DNA from: Myoxocephalus aenaeus
Lineage: Eukaryota; Chordata; Actinopteri; Perciformes; Cottidae
Direction: 5' to 3'
Assembly: GCA_038501785.1 (NCBI GenBank)
Contig: JBAMJR010000186.1
Location: 498,501 to 562,500 of the forward strand
DNA: 64,000 nt
The notes beneath the pieces are model-generated. The model had not been told where the DNA came from. It saw only the letters and a program-made list of their open reading frames with translations, and ran no database searches. The first letter of the stretch is position 1; each line of letters starts with the position of its first letter. Positions 24,252 through 37,596 of this stretch are shown in pieces. The position numbers and the translations under genes were made by a program.

Positions 24252-24547
24252 CCTGGAAATAAAAAAACTTTTTGCTCATTTTTATAAAACAAAGGTACAT
24301 TATTTTTTGCATTTAAATCCCTAATAAAAATCAAATCAAATGGGATTAGTGATGAAGCACATTTGGGAAATGCAAGTTTTTAATCATCGAGGAATATCAT
24401 CTTAATTACTGGCATAAAGGGTGAAATTTGAAGGACCTCAATCTTTACAAATTAAACGTCCAAACATATGACAGGTCTAATAGTTGTATAGTGAGGTAAG
24501 CATATAGATAGAAAACATCATAAAAGGCAGAGGATCATTCAGCTTAC

Positions 24548-24630
24548 CTGAGAAAGTTCCAGCTCTTGTTTCTCCACTTGGTTTCAGCATCTCAAACCTT
24601 TAGTGAGTATTCACGTATTTGTATTCCCTT
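24548..24630 (-). promoter_or_regulatory. Gene D promoter with altered TATA-like box, and non-coding exon 1
   Basis: Exon 1 ends at 24548 with donor CTCAG|GTAAGC. At the place where A, B and C have AATAAAAGTACG, this copy reads AATACAAATACG (minus strand, about 24,614-24,625). Flanking bases are otherwise the same. Expression strength may differ; this is inferred. Confidence 0.45.
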
Positions 24631-24792
24631 TCTCCTCTCCGTCTCCAAGGAAAGTATGCAAAGTAATGTTTATTTATTTAATCCTTACTTTGGATGACAG
24701 GATTTAGAAAAATACAAATCAAGGTGGTGAAATTGAGCGTGTGAAGAACTTAACGACCCAAAGACATGAAAGCAACCTGTATTAGTATAACG

Positions 24793-24908
24793 CAGTGGTT
24801 CTCAAATGGGGAAACGTGATATTTAAAAATATATATATTTAAAATTTGCATCAATTGAAAAATAGTTGATAAATATTCAATAAAATATAGGTGTAAGTTG
24901 ATGAACTC

Positions 24909-24940
<32 letters not shown>

Positions 24941-25075
24941 TAAATCAGACACTGATGGTACAGCTCTGTGTATTATATCTTTTTTTACAAACAAAAAAAC
25001 TTTGCGCTGCTTTGGGGGCACTTGGCTGAAAAAAACATAGTGGGTACATCACGGAAAAAAGGATAAAAACCAGTG
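24793..25075. mobile_element. hAT-like MITE, copy 5, with a clean right target duplication
   Basis: Starts CAGTGGTTCTCAAATGGGGA and ends AAAACCAGTG. The right flank is GTATAAAG, identical to the left flank of copies 1, 2 and 4, which supports an 8-bp hAT-type target duplication. It contains an (AT)n tract near 24,915-24,940. Confidence 0.75.
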
Positions 25076-25625
25076 GTATAAAGAGTAGTTAACTCTTATG
25101 AAAAAGTCAGTGTGGAGAATGTCTATCAAACCAGCAGCTGCATATCTTGATGAGTTGGAGGTTTGGAGCCTATCCCAGCATGCACTGCGGGAGGAAGACA
25201 GAGAGTCACCCATAGAAGTCATTGTAGAGCTTTTTGTTGATGGAGGAGTTTATACATCAACCTTGCTCATTGATATAAACCTTAATTGTTATTCATGTAT
25301 TTTAAGTAGCAATACTAAAATGTTCATACAACATTACAAGTGATAGCTTTACATTTAGAACTGTATTTAAGTAAAAGTAACTCAACATGTAAAATGTACT
25401 AAAGTCAAGAACAAGCCAAGTATCAAAATATGTGATTTTGTGAAATTAAATATTCGTTGATTTGTGCTCGTGGTTAAGACTCACATACAATAATGTTCCA
25501 CAAAATACCCCAATCCTAAGCCTCTGGTACCATAGTTTAACATTTCCCATCTGGCAAAGCTGACTGTGACACATATTTGGTTGCTATCCGTGGCTTAGGA
25601 AATCCTTAAGTACATATGTAAAACT
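25076..25625. other. Spacer upstream of gene D, no gene
   Basis: Matches the spacer at 6547-7080. An 81-codon frame at 25,098 is this repeat read by chance: the same stretch in units A and D has deletions that are not codon-sized. Confidence 0.5.
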
Positions 25626-26890
25626 GTGGGAGGGGCCCTTTCCAGGACCCCTCCCACCGACTCCATAGTTCTCCTGGGAGACTTCAACGCTCACGTGGGC
25701 AATGACAGAGAAACCTGGAGGGGCGTGATTGGGAGGAACGGCTTGCCCGATCTGAACCCGAACGGTGTTTTGTTGTTGGACTTCTGTGCTAGCCACAGTT
25801 TGTCCATAACAAACACCATGTTCGAGCATAAGGTGGCTCATAAGTGTACCTGGTACCAGAACACCTTAGACCGGCAATCAATGATCGACTTTGTAGTCGT
25901 ATCATCTGATCTGCGGCGGTATGTCTTGGACACTCGGGTGAAGAGAGGAGCAGAGCTGTCAACTGATCACCACCTGGTGGTGAGTTGGATCAGATGGCGG
26001 GGGAGTCGGCTAGAAAGACCTGGCAAGCCCAAACGTGTAGTGAGGGTGAACTGGGAACGTCTGGCAGAGGATCCTGTCCGGGAGGTCTTCAAGTCCCACC
26101 TCCGGAAGAACCTCTCACAGATCCCGAGGGAGCGCTTTGCAGCCGAGTGTGAAGCGGCAGGGATGAGAGTTAGCACCTCCAAATCTGAGGCCATGGTGCT
26201 CTGCCGGAAACCGGTGGACTGCTCCCTCCAGGTGGGGACAAACTGCCTACCCCAAGCGAAGGAGTTCAAGTATCTCGGGGTCTTGTTCACGAGTGAGGGT
26301 AAGGTGGAGCGTGAGATCGATAGGCGGATCGGTGCGGCTGCAGCAGTAAAACAGGCGCTGTACCGGTCCGTCTTGGTGAAGAGGGAGCTGAGCCGGAAGG
26401 CGAAGCTCTCTATTTACTGGTCGGTCTACGTTCCAACCCTCACCTATGGTCACGAACTCTGGGTCGTGACCGAAAGAACGAGGTCTCGGATACAAGCGGC
26501 CGAAATGAGCTTCCTCCGTAGGGTGGCCGGGCTCAGCCTTAGAGATAGGGTAAGGAGCTCGGACATCAGGAGGGAGCTTGGAGTCGAGTCGCTGCTCCTT
26601 CGTGTCGAAAGGAGTCAGCTGAGGTGGTTCGGGCATCTAGTCAGGATGCCTCCTGGACGCCTCCCATTAGAGGTTTTCCAGGCACGTCCAACTGGTAGGA
26701 GGCCCCGGGGAAGACCGAGGACACGCTGGAGGGATTATATCTCCCGGCTGGCCTTGGAACGCCTCGGGGTCCCCCAGGATGAGCTGGAAAGTGTTGCGGG
26801 TGAGAGGGAAGCCTGGGTCGGCCTGCTGAACCTGCTGCCACCGCGACCCGACCCCGGATAAGCGGCCGAAAATAGATGGATGGATGGATA
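25626..26890 (+). mobile_element. RTE-clade LINE, 5'-truncated with internal deletion
   Basis: Same family as the element at 14,108, opposite strand, ending (GGAT)n at 26,890. It starts inside the endonuclease. Near 26,130 it jumps from the end of the endonuclease region (LSQIPRE) to just after the FADD motif (RFAAECEAAG), losing the catalytic reverse transcriptase. The join is in frame, leaving a 411-codon open frame (25,626-26,861). Confidence 0.82.
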
Positions 26891-27575
26891 TTGGAAACCA
26901 ATTATTAAGGACTTATAGATGATAGATGATCCACTAATGGTTAACATGTGCTTTATAAACGTGTTTTATAAACGTGTTTTATAAAGCACCCACCAGCTCA
27001 GTGCTGCGCGCACATTTAAATAATTGTTTTTATCATTTACTAACACTTTATAAATTATCTTATTAATCAACTATACGTCCTTAATACTTCATTTACAAAT
27101 GGGGAATCCATCATTTATAAAGTATGAAAACCCAATCATGAAACGGATAATAGTCGAGTTTATTACTCAAGAATAAAACGTGTATAACTGTGTTTATGAA
27201 TTGCATACTAATGAGTGTTCATGTTGGACCAATGCTTTATAAATGATGAATTAAGTGTTTACTCATGCTTTACTAATGCTAAATAGTGTGTAGTTATATA
27301 AAGTGCTACCCATATATAAAGCAAATCAATTCAAGATACTCATGTTTATCTCTTGCATATGCATCATACATACACACTGGACTGGCCTGTCACATCTTGA
27401 CTTGGGCAGATGGTGACCTTAAGTGACCTTCGACTCCTGTTTGATATCAACCATCCGTCCGGTGAGTTAACTGACAGCTTCCAGTCATTAGATGCTCTCA
27501 TTATGAGGCTGAAGGGCGTTAAACAGATGGACAGCGCTATCTCTCCAAGGAGCAGTTTTTACCGATTCACTGACT
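26891..27575. other. AT-rich flank, probable dispersed repeat, no gene
   Basis: Three TTTATAAACGTG-like units at about 26,950-26,985, then sequence ending TATATAAAGTGCTACCC-like at about 27,297-27,312, a phrase I associate with a fish interspersed repeat. Class unknown. Confidence 0.35.
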
Positions 27576-27578
27576 CAG

Positions 27579-27596
27579 AGCGCCCCCTAGTGACCA
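27579..27596 (-). promoter_or_regulatory. CTCF-like motif, minus orientation
   Basis: The minus strand reads TGGTCACTAGGGGGCGCT, close to the vertebrate CTCF core consensus. It lies at the transition between the lectin array and the microsatellite-rich DNA. Binding is not shown. Confidence 0.4.
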
Positions 27597-29012
<1,416 letters not shown>

Positions 29013-29190
29013 ACTGCAGTTGGAAGCAGACATAACAACATATTTTAAGGTGTATTGTTCATTCAAATGTACTTCAGCACTAAATAACATTTACATTTCA
29101 TACACTTGTGTGATGTGCACTCTTCATTCTTATCAGACACCAGATGGCGATGTTGCCTTCAAGATTCATGACCATTCCATAGCCACGTTC

Positions 29191-29247
29191 CCCTCCTCCT
29201 CCTCCTCCTCCTCCTCCTCCTCCTCCTCCTCCTCCTCCTCCTCCTCC
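29191..29247. repeat. (CCT)n microsatellite
   Basis: About 19 units, a polypurine/polypyrimidine tract between two CA/GT arrays. Confidence 0.93.
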
Positions 29248-29326
29248 AGCTCAGTGGATCTGGCGCGACAGTCGGATCCTCTCGCCATGCCGGTCACGCC
29301 CCACAAAGATAGCAGCCTATTCCTCC

Positions 29327-29328
<2 letters not shown>

Positions 29329-29407
<79 letters not shown>
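29329..29407. repeat. (CA)n microsatellite
   Basis: About 39 pure units. Confidence 0.95.
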
Positions 29408-29411
<4 letters not shown>

Positions 29412-30157
29412 ACAGGCATACTGTAAGTGCACGCATGCACATTGTCTGCCTGTATTCTAACCCCCCCAAATTAAATTCATATCCAAGCGCTACACCAAGC
29501 TGCAGCTTTTTTTCTGCAGCGTTTTTTTTCAATAAAGTTAAAAGCCTCCCATCATATCACAGCGTCTCCAAGCCAAATGGTGAGACATCAGCCCACTCCG
29601 TTCTATTTTTAACCATTATTACAGTCATCAGTGAGTGAAAGGCTCGATGGCGGCAACACAGAGCTCAGGTGTAAAACAGACTGATTCATTGTAATTGATC
29701 TGCCAATTGAAACTGAAAATGACTGCAACCCGGTACGCACACTAGATGCAAGGAGTGTGTATTACTTTTACACTGATAATTACATTTCCCCAGACGTGGC
29801 ATTCATCATAAAGGGATTCCAACGTGTTGAAACAGTAGATTAACGCACAAGATTAAGAATAACACATTGTGGTGCCTAATAAAAAAGCAACACCCGGACA
29901 GTAAGACCGTGTGGCGTGCACAACAAGATGAGAAAAGCTGTGCTTGTTTTTGAATTAGCTGTAACTGTGCTCGTCTGTGTGCTGAAGGGCATCTCGGGGG
30001 GGGGGGGCAGCACGCCGTACAGTGTTTTAAGCCCGGATGCGTCTGGGAGTGCAAACTGGGATCATTCACTGCTATGGTTTCGTTGTGTCAATAATGTGCC
30101 CACAATGGCAAGAGCTTGGTTATTTATTGACAAAAATGCCATTACACACACAAATGC

Positions 30158-30160
<3 letters not shown>

Positions 30161-30204
<44 letters not shown>
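30161..30204. repeat. (CA)n microsatellite
   Basis: 22 pure units. Confidence 0.93.
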
Positions 30205-30205
<1 letters not shown>

Positions 30206-30405
30206 TAAAGCGGAGAAAGAGAGACCATCACCATGGAAACAAACGTCATGTAGCCTCGTCTCCCACCATCCACACACCCCCCTTCCCCAATATGAACTCA
30301 CCCCCACTTCCCTCTCTCTCGCTGTTGCTGCCTGTCTACATGCTTCTCCATTTCTGCTCCTCTGTTTCACATTCCCAACGCCATCCATCTTCCCAAAATA
30401 CCCAA

Positions 30406-30407
30406 TC

Positions 30408-30454
<47 letters not shown>
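30406..30454. repeat. (CT)n microsatellite
   Basis: About 22 units with one GT interruption near the left end. Confidence 0.9.
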
Positions 30455-30458
<4 letters not shown>

Positions 30459-30562
30459 ATTGACATTTGTTTTCATCAAATTTCAACAAATCTATCTATT
30501 ATATATTCATTTCTCCTTCTATGCCATGTTTTATCTTTTTCCAATAGAGGATAACCCCTTTT

Positions 30563-30697
<135 letters not shown>

Positions 30698-31286
30698 CAA
30701 GCGACAGAAAGTGAGAGTTAAAATTCAAGAGAGAAGGCGGGTATGGGGGATGGGTTGCCAAGGCAGACTCGGGCTCAGATATGAATTTCCAAAATATACC
30801 ACACATCCACCAGAGAAGAAATCGCCTCTTTCTCTCTTATTGACTTCACTGATGCACTGATCAATGTTCCATACATAATTCAATTATCCATGATTAGCTT
30901 TGAAAATGTGTATTATTAAAACAGAACATGGTTAGTGGTGCCTTCTTCAGTTCCTCTTTGCTGGTCCCCACAGCATGCTGGGAGATGTAGTCTCCTGCTA
31001 TGTTGGTGCTTCAAAGGGAGATTTCCATGTGCACCTCAACTGGGTCTTTAACTACTGGCCCAATTGTCATGTTTCTTGGTTCAGTGCCGATCGGCCAAGA
31101 AGAACCCATGCGTGTTGGCCTGGTGAAGGCCATTTTAAAGTATTAAAGCTACTGCAAGGAAGTTTCATTTTGAGTCATATGTGGCGGCCCCTGTGGACGA
31201 AAGTGGTAGTGTTTCCGAGCAGAAAGCCTCAAATATGACTGCAGATAGGGGCCTGAGAGTCTCTCCGATTTCTGCACGAACTGTTA

Positions 31287-31958
31287 TGCCGTGTTCACAC
31301 CAAAAGAGTTGCGAATTTTCGCAACGCCACTTCGCCTATATCGCGCCGCCCGGTGAAAAAATCGCTCTACGTGGTTAATTCGTTTTTTCGCAACCATTTG
31401 CTGGGGAAAGGGGGCGGGGCTTATATCTGTGTCCGTGAAAACATTTACTATTTCCGCCATTCACCATGTAAATAACCACTAGTTCTGCTTTATACTTGTT
31501 GAGGAAGTCCCACACACGTCGGAACATCAAACGCCCCCGTGTCTGGGTTCATAATATTATCCGTAGTCGTGTCTGGGTTCATAATATTATCCGTAGTCAC
31601 ACACAGCTCCAACTCCTCCAGGACGAGTGTCTGAATGAAGCCGCTTCCAGCGCCTCCTTCAGCGGACCCGCAGTTTGATTCGGTGACGGCACGATGGCGG
31701 TGATGCCGGGCGGAGCTTCTCAACGCCGATTGGCTTTCGCAACTCCGCGTCGGGCGAATTATTCGCTGGAGATGAATTATTTCAACGCCAGCGAAAAAGC
31801 GGAAAAGCGGATTTGCGAATATTCGCAACGCCACTTCGCCTCTATCGCGCCGCACGGCGAAAAATCCGCTTTTTCGCAACCTAACGCGCCTGTGCATTGA
31901 CTTAACATGTAATCTGGACGCGCAAATATTTCGCAACGCTTTTGGTGTGAACACGCCA
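31287..31958. mobile_element. Non-autonomous DNA transposon with terminal inverted repeats
   Basis: Left end TGCCGTGTTCACACCAAAAG and right end CTTTTGGTGTGAACACGCCA are inverted, extending into GTTGCGAA/TTCGCAAC. TA flanks both sides (31,285-31,286 and 31,959-31,960). A block of about 55 bases with TTCGCAACGCCACTTCGCCT occurs near both ends in direct orientation (31,318 and 31,826). The 672-bp element has no transposase; superfamily undecided. Confidence 0.7.
31538..31597. repeat. Two tandem 30-bp units inside the TIR element
   Basis: Unit begins CGTGTCTGGGTTCATAATAT; the two copies are identical. Confidence 0.9.
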
Positions 31959-33084
31959 TAATTCAGATGGTTCTTTGTGTCTTTCTGCCCTTTTGATTGT
32001 CTGGTTGAAACGATGTGTTGTGTTCTCCATCTGCAAAACATGAATTCACCGTCCATACAACATATACTCTTGTCGTAAGCAGTATTTCTACAATCTAAAT
32101 GCACGATAGCTCGCTCAGAAAATATTAGTAGTCGCCGCAGCGATGACTGGATGTGGTGAGAGATTCCATCTGTGTATGCATATAATTCAGTGATGCTATA
32201 TTGATGTGTGACGATCCAAAATGAAGTCCTCAAAGAGCTTATATTGTCAGTTAATACCAGGCTAACCATGCAAAGACCGACCAGTAAACTGAGGGCTTTA
32301 CTTTACTTGCAGGTTAACAGTTGTAGCTGGGGACTAATATTCAGTATCATAATCCATTTGTCATCACTAACACCTGTGCTTTTGTCACAGTGGGGAAAGC
32401 ACAGATGTAAGAGGAAACAATGGAGGCTTTGTCCCATCTGAGTGTCCAAGTACAACAAGCAAGTGAACCGGTAAACACAACACTGGGGCTCTTGAACTGG
32501 AACGCAGCCATGATGAATGTTATTATTAACTGAGGTACACCTGTGGTTCTTTTGTTGTTATATGTCAAAATACTTCCAGTTCCATGTCGAATGAGGCTGA
32601 TTTTATGCAATGAAGTGAACAGACTATCATGGCAACGTCCCATTTAGATTCCAACTAAAAGGTCTCACAGTTGTTGTTGTATTGTTCTGCTGATTAGACG
32701 GCTCTAGTTGAAGTTGGGTGGAGGTGAAATCACCAAACTCCATGCACTAACGGTTAATGTGCAGCGTGACTGGGTGTGTTAAAAGGAACAAGTGTGTAAC
32801 ATTTCAGGAGATCTATTGGAAGAAATGGAAAACAATATTAAAGGCGAGGTTTTGAGAGACCTTTTCCAACCCGAAGACCCAGCCCAGTGTCGCCCACTCT
32901 CTTCCAAAGATGGTGGCGAGCAGCACTGGCTTCAAAGGTTGCTAAATCTATCAAGAAAATCGCCATGTCAGCAATACTGACAGCCTTTCCTCTTCAGGCC
33001 TCCCTCCAAAGCCACTCCAACATAAACGTAGCCGCTGTGTTTCTACAGTAGCCCAGAACGGACAAACCAAACACTGGTTCCTCT
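31959..33084. other. Gene-free stretch
   Basis: No recognised exon. A 259-codon minus-strand frame (31,490-32,269) runs across the TIR element and its flank and is not a gene. Confidence 0.45.
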
Positions 33085-33300
33085 GTACTAGCACTCTAGT
33101 AGCACTTTGATGTCTCTTATTGATAGCACTTTTGTAATTTTCTGTAATTTTTGTAATTTAACTCTATTGAAGAAACTGTACTTTAGTGATTATTGATTAT
33201 TGATTCTTGTTGTTCTGAGTTTGTACTCATGATTGAATGCACTATTGTAAGTCGCTTTGGATAAAAGCGTCAGCTAAATGACATGTAATGTAAATGTAAT
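33085..33300 (+). repeat. 3' tail of an L2-type LINE or LINE-derived SINE
   Basis: GTAAGTCGCTTTGGATAAAA followed by GCGTCAGCTAAATG and a short ATGTAATGTAAATG tail is the 3' end shared by many fish L2-type LINEs and the SINEs that borrow it. No reverse transcriptase remains. Confidence 0.6.
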
Positions 33301-34632
33301 GGTTCTAGTAATGGCCGCTCATGTCTTTTTCATCGGCCGTCATGACGCTTGGAACACTTGAGAAGTTTCACTTGATTGCAATATGCAACCTCACCGCTAG
33401 GTGTCACCAAATCCCATATACTGGATTTGACCTTATTGTGTTACTGATATTGATGATCTGAATGACATGCCCACACTCATTTGCAGTGACTCTGTATTAA
33501 GTGATGTCCTGTGATGTTATGATCTATGAGGTCATCATTCATTCTTACCTTTGACGATAGTACGAGCCGTGATTTCTCTATTTCCTGCATCATTACTTCC
33601 CGTGCATTGATCGGTTGAGGATTTGTTTTACCGTTACGACCTATTTGAGTAGTGAATCAAATCAAAATGAAAAGATGTCATGATGACATCGCGCTGGAAC
33701 TCGTTGAAATATCCATCTCGGTGATTCAGAAATGTAAATTAAAAAAAAAAAAAAGCATAATCACACCATGAGCTGTGTTGGTGAAATGTAACCTTGTGAT
33801 GTAATACATTGTTACAAAGAGCACACATTTTTCTGCTGTTTTTTTTTTTTTTTTCGACTGCCAATATGCCAAACAAAGCCCATCTGTTGCGCCGATATTT
33901 TTGTCCAAAAACAAAAGCGGCGTTTGTGTCTCTGCTGAAAAAACAGATTAATGAAACGCTTTCTGTTGGAAAGCTCAGACAGGTTTAACGACAGAGTGAT
34001 TATTGTATAAATCAGTAAGCATCGACAAAGTGATTATTGATCGGTGCTGAAAGAGCATCACAAAAACTAGGCTGACCTTAATTTGGCTGAATGGTAGTCC
34101 ATTTTCACTCTTTTTCAGAAACATGTTATTGGATTTTGACCTTGCAGTTATTACTACAATCCTCCAGAGTGAAGATACTTTGATAAAAATACCACCGAGG
34201 ACGACTTTAGTCACTACAAGGCACCAACCTGCGCCTCTCTCTCTCTGACCTGCTCATCTAGATGCTCGGGTCTGAGCATCCTGATTTATCCCAGTTCACA
34301 TTAAAGGCCATCGCTACCCTCTGGCTCTTCACTTTCATCTGCGTTTTCACCTTCTCTCTCTCTCTCTCTCTCTCTCCATCACACTCCACCTTGCTTTCAT
34401 CTCCACTCCCTGAAGGTTAGAGGGAATCAAGCAGAGGAATGGAGGAGTGAGGAGACAGATGATGGCGGGACGAGTCCATCATCACGTACAGTCAAAAACA
34501 TACTCACCTCGTTTTATTTTTCACGAGTGAAAGTGGAGTGGAGACGATACAACAATTCAATCAATGCTCCTATGTGGCCGATATATATATATATATATAT
34601 CTTTATATATACAGTATACATGCATATATGTG

Positions 34633-34692
<60 letters not shown>

Positions 34693-35030
34693 TAGAATGG
34701 TTGCCTGCATGTTTACTCTGTTTGCAACGTTACTCTCACGCAAAGATAATCGATGCAATACATCAAGCCCCTCGAGTTTCTTCTCCATGTGCGTGGTGTG
34801 GCACGGGATCCTGGCTCTCTGAATGGATTAGCTCATAAGGAATGTGTGACAGACCGCCAGCGGACACACAGATGATGCTGGGATTGATTAGTTCTGTCTG
34901 GCCACTTGCCAACTCTTCTAGACTTCCACTCAGGTGACACATCTTTACCTTAACTATATCAAAATCTTCTTTTACAAATCAATAGATAGGCGGTAGATCA
35001 AATTGCTTTGTGTTATGTAAAAGCGTCACT

Positions 35031-35031
<1 letters not shown>
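33301..35031. other. Gene-free stretch with (CT)n and (AT)n tracts
   Basis: (CT)n at about 34,353-34,376 and (AT)n at 34,580-34,600 and 34,646-34,688. No exon recognised. Confidence 0.45.

Positions 35032-35089
<58 letters not shown>
35032..35089. repeat. (CA)n microsatellite
   Basis: 29 units, with a shorter (CA)n at about 35,231-35,249. Confidence 0.93.
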
Positions 35090-35092
<3 letters not shown>

Positions 35093-35910
35093 TGGATTGT
35101 TGTAACTTTTGACAAGCAGGCCCACTTCACCAACCCATTCACAGTCCAAAACCAGACGATCTCACACTTTATTCCACGTCCGTTGCTCTGAGTCATAAGA
35201 GCGCGTGTGTTTACATTGGAGATGTATGCGCACACACACACACACACACTAAGCGACGCCTCTCCTCCAGGGATCGATGCATTGGAAGAGGCAACAGGTT
35301 GACGTCATGCATGAAGCGATTGATTGAACAAAACTCTGCACGAGCTCATTAGTTTATCAGACTGATAAAATAGGTTTGCCAACATATTCAAATCATATTC
35401 TCCAGCAGCATCGTCCACCATGTTTTCACCTCAGGCAGTCAATATATTTCTTAGACTATTTTCATAATATATCACATGCCCTGAACACACACAACCATAC
35501 CAGTGTGACGTGGGAGGGTTTTAGTCAGCTGCTCCTGAAACCTGCAGTGAAACCTGATTCCCTCTCTGTCGTTTAGATCCACATCTTACATTTTGAAATG
35601 AATTACACAGAAATGAATAGTTGTTGTCGTGGTCACTGCAGTGTCATTGGACACTAAAACTCTGCTCTGAAAACACGTTATGACCTGATACGCAGTTTTG
35701 AATTGAACGACCAATATAATAAAATCCGTGAGGAACCAAAACTCAAAAGAACCTGCGACTCAGAACGCTGCTCATCACCGTCGACGTCAAACACGTGGAA
35801 TAATCTTATCCTTTCAAGGCGTGAGGAAGGAAACATTCACATCGATCTGCTGCTGCGCTGACTTGTTGATCGCAGGCAGCCCTTTCCGACACGGGTCACA
35901 TGACTGGTCG

Positions 35911-35916
35911 GTGTGT

Positions 35917-35947
<31 letters not shown>

Positions 35948-35949
35948 GG
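35911..35949. repeat. (TG)n directly joined to a long G run
   Basis: About 10 TG units pass without spacer into about 19 G. Confidence 0.9.
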
Positions 35950-36018
35950 TAACGAGATCCAAGTATCTGACCTGATCCGAGTTTCTGGCCAATCTGGGTC
36001 ACAGAGAGAGCGAGTGTG

Positions 36019-36019
<1 letters not shown>

Positions 36020-36102
<83 letters not shown>
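36020..36102. repeat. (TG)n microsatellite
   Basis: About 41 units. Confidence 0.94.
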
Positions 36103-36104
<2 letters not shown>

Positions 36105-36185
36105 CCATCTGTCCTGACAAGATTACTGGAGTCAGACAAGAAGTCCAACTGGACCAGATTAGAGTATGAATATAGGGCAGGAGAA

Positions 36186-36260
36186 AGGGAGAGAGAGAGA
36201 GAGAGAAACCGAAAGGGAGGAGGAGGAGGAGGAGGAGGAGGAGGAGGAAGAGGAGGAGGA
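36186..36260. repeat. (GA)n and (GGA)n purine tract
   Basis: (GA)n at about 36,188-36,206, then (GGA)n from 36,215 to 36,260, with all purines on the plus strand over most of it. Confidence 0.9.
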
Positions 36261-36849
36261 ATTGAGGATGATGAAGAGCAGGGGGGGGGGAGATAAAAAT
36301 GATCAAGTGAGTGAAGAGAGAGGAAGGCAGCAGTGTAGACGATAGCTCAATTGCGGATGAAGTATATGCAAATCGTTTTTTAACGATTGTAGATTATTGG
36401 AGGGCGAAAGTCTCAACAAGGAAAAGATTTCCAGCACAATTGGAAGCAAAAATGGTCACATGACGGCTCAATGATGTCTGATATTTGAGTATTGACATAA
36501 ATCACAGTTTTATAATCACTGTAGCTACCTCTGCTGTGTCTTAATATATATATATATAGATATACATATACATATACATATATATGTATGTGGTTGTTAT
36601 GCAGGTGAGATCAAACGTCGACGGCACCCGGGAGACCGGCGCTTCGACTGAAAAGCTGATTGCATCGCCATGGCAACTGGGTCCTACTTTACTCCCCCCC
36701 CCCCCCCCCTCGTCTACGCCGGCTCTGAGTGGCGTTTGGTTTGACGTGAGGCGCTGCGACGCAGAGAGATCCTCCCGTCTCCCGTCTCTCCCCTAAATAT
36801 TGCACTTTCTATTTCATTCTTGCTGCTTTTGCGTCTCCAAAAATTCATC

Positions 36850-36855
<6 letters not shown>

Positions 36856-36900
<45 letters not shown>
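36856..36900. repeat. (CA)n microsatellite
   Basis: About 22 units. Confidence 0.92.
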
Positions 36901-36903
<3 letters not shown>

Positions 36904-37540
36904 TGTAGTGTGTTACTGTCACTCAGACCTTTCACACACCATAGAAAACACACACACACACATATAATCATCGGCGTTCATCCGCTCTTTTCCCTCCCGA
37001 CGAGTGACAGGCTGGGCGAAGAGTTCCCCAAGCTGTTGCCTCGGCAACCCTGAAAAATATTCCTCGGTGGCCATGACAACCGGTGATGCACATCCGGTGT
37101 GGTCGGCAGATTTTTATTTAGACGCCTTAGCAGGGGGGCTGCAGAGCGTGTACCGGTATTTGTGTGTTTATGGATATGTGTGTGTGCATGTAAATGTGTG
37201 TGTGTGTGTGTGTGTTTTGTGTGTGTGTGTGTGTGGTTGTGTTATCAGTAACTGTGTGACTGAACATTTGCATGTTCTCGTTGTGTGTGAGTCTATTTAC
37301 CACACACGCGTACATTTTAGTTGGAAGTGGCCGACTGGATCACGTTTGTGTGATGAAAACAATGCAAATGTCTTTACATAGTTTTTCTTTCCTTAGTTTT
37401 TTTTTTTGTAAGACATGAACATGATTGTCATACCTGGTAATTATTTTAAAAGGAAACATTTGAACTGTGTGTTGAAAACTCACCAGATTAGGCAGAAATA
37501 TATTTCTCCATGTTCAAATTCAATAACATTCAATGTTACA

Positions 37541-37596
37541 ACATTTCATCTGTGAGAGGAAGATTTTTTTAAATCTTCCTCTCACAGATGAAATGT
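37541..37596. repeat. Perfect inverted repeat, 26-bp arms and 4-base loop
   Basis: Left arm 37,541-37,566 starts ACATTTCATCTGTGAGAGGA; right arm 37,571-37,596 is its exact reverse complement; the loop is TTTT. Not part of a repeat that I recognise. Confidence 0.93.

Noticed and set aside
31490..32269. 259-codon minus-strand frame
   Set aside because: It crosses the right end of a TIR transposon into unrelated DNA and includes a duplicated 30-mer; no domain is recognisable.
37541..37596. microRNA precursor
   Set aside because: The perfect 26-base stem with a 4-base loop lacks the loop size and mismatches usual for animal precursors; kept only as a structural finding.
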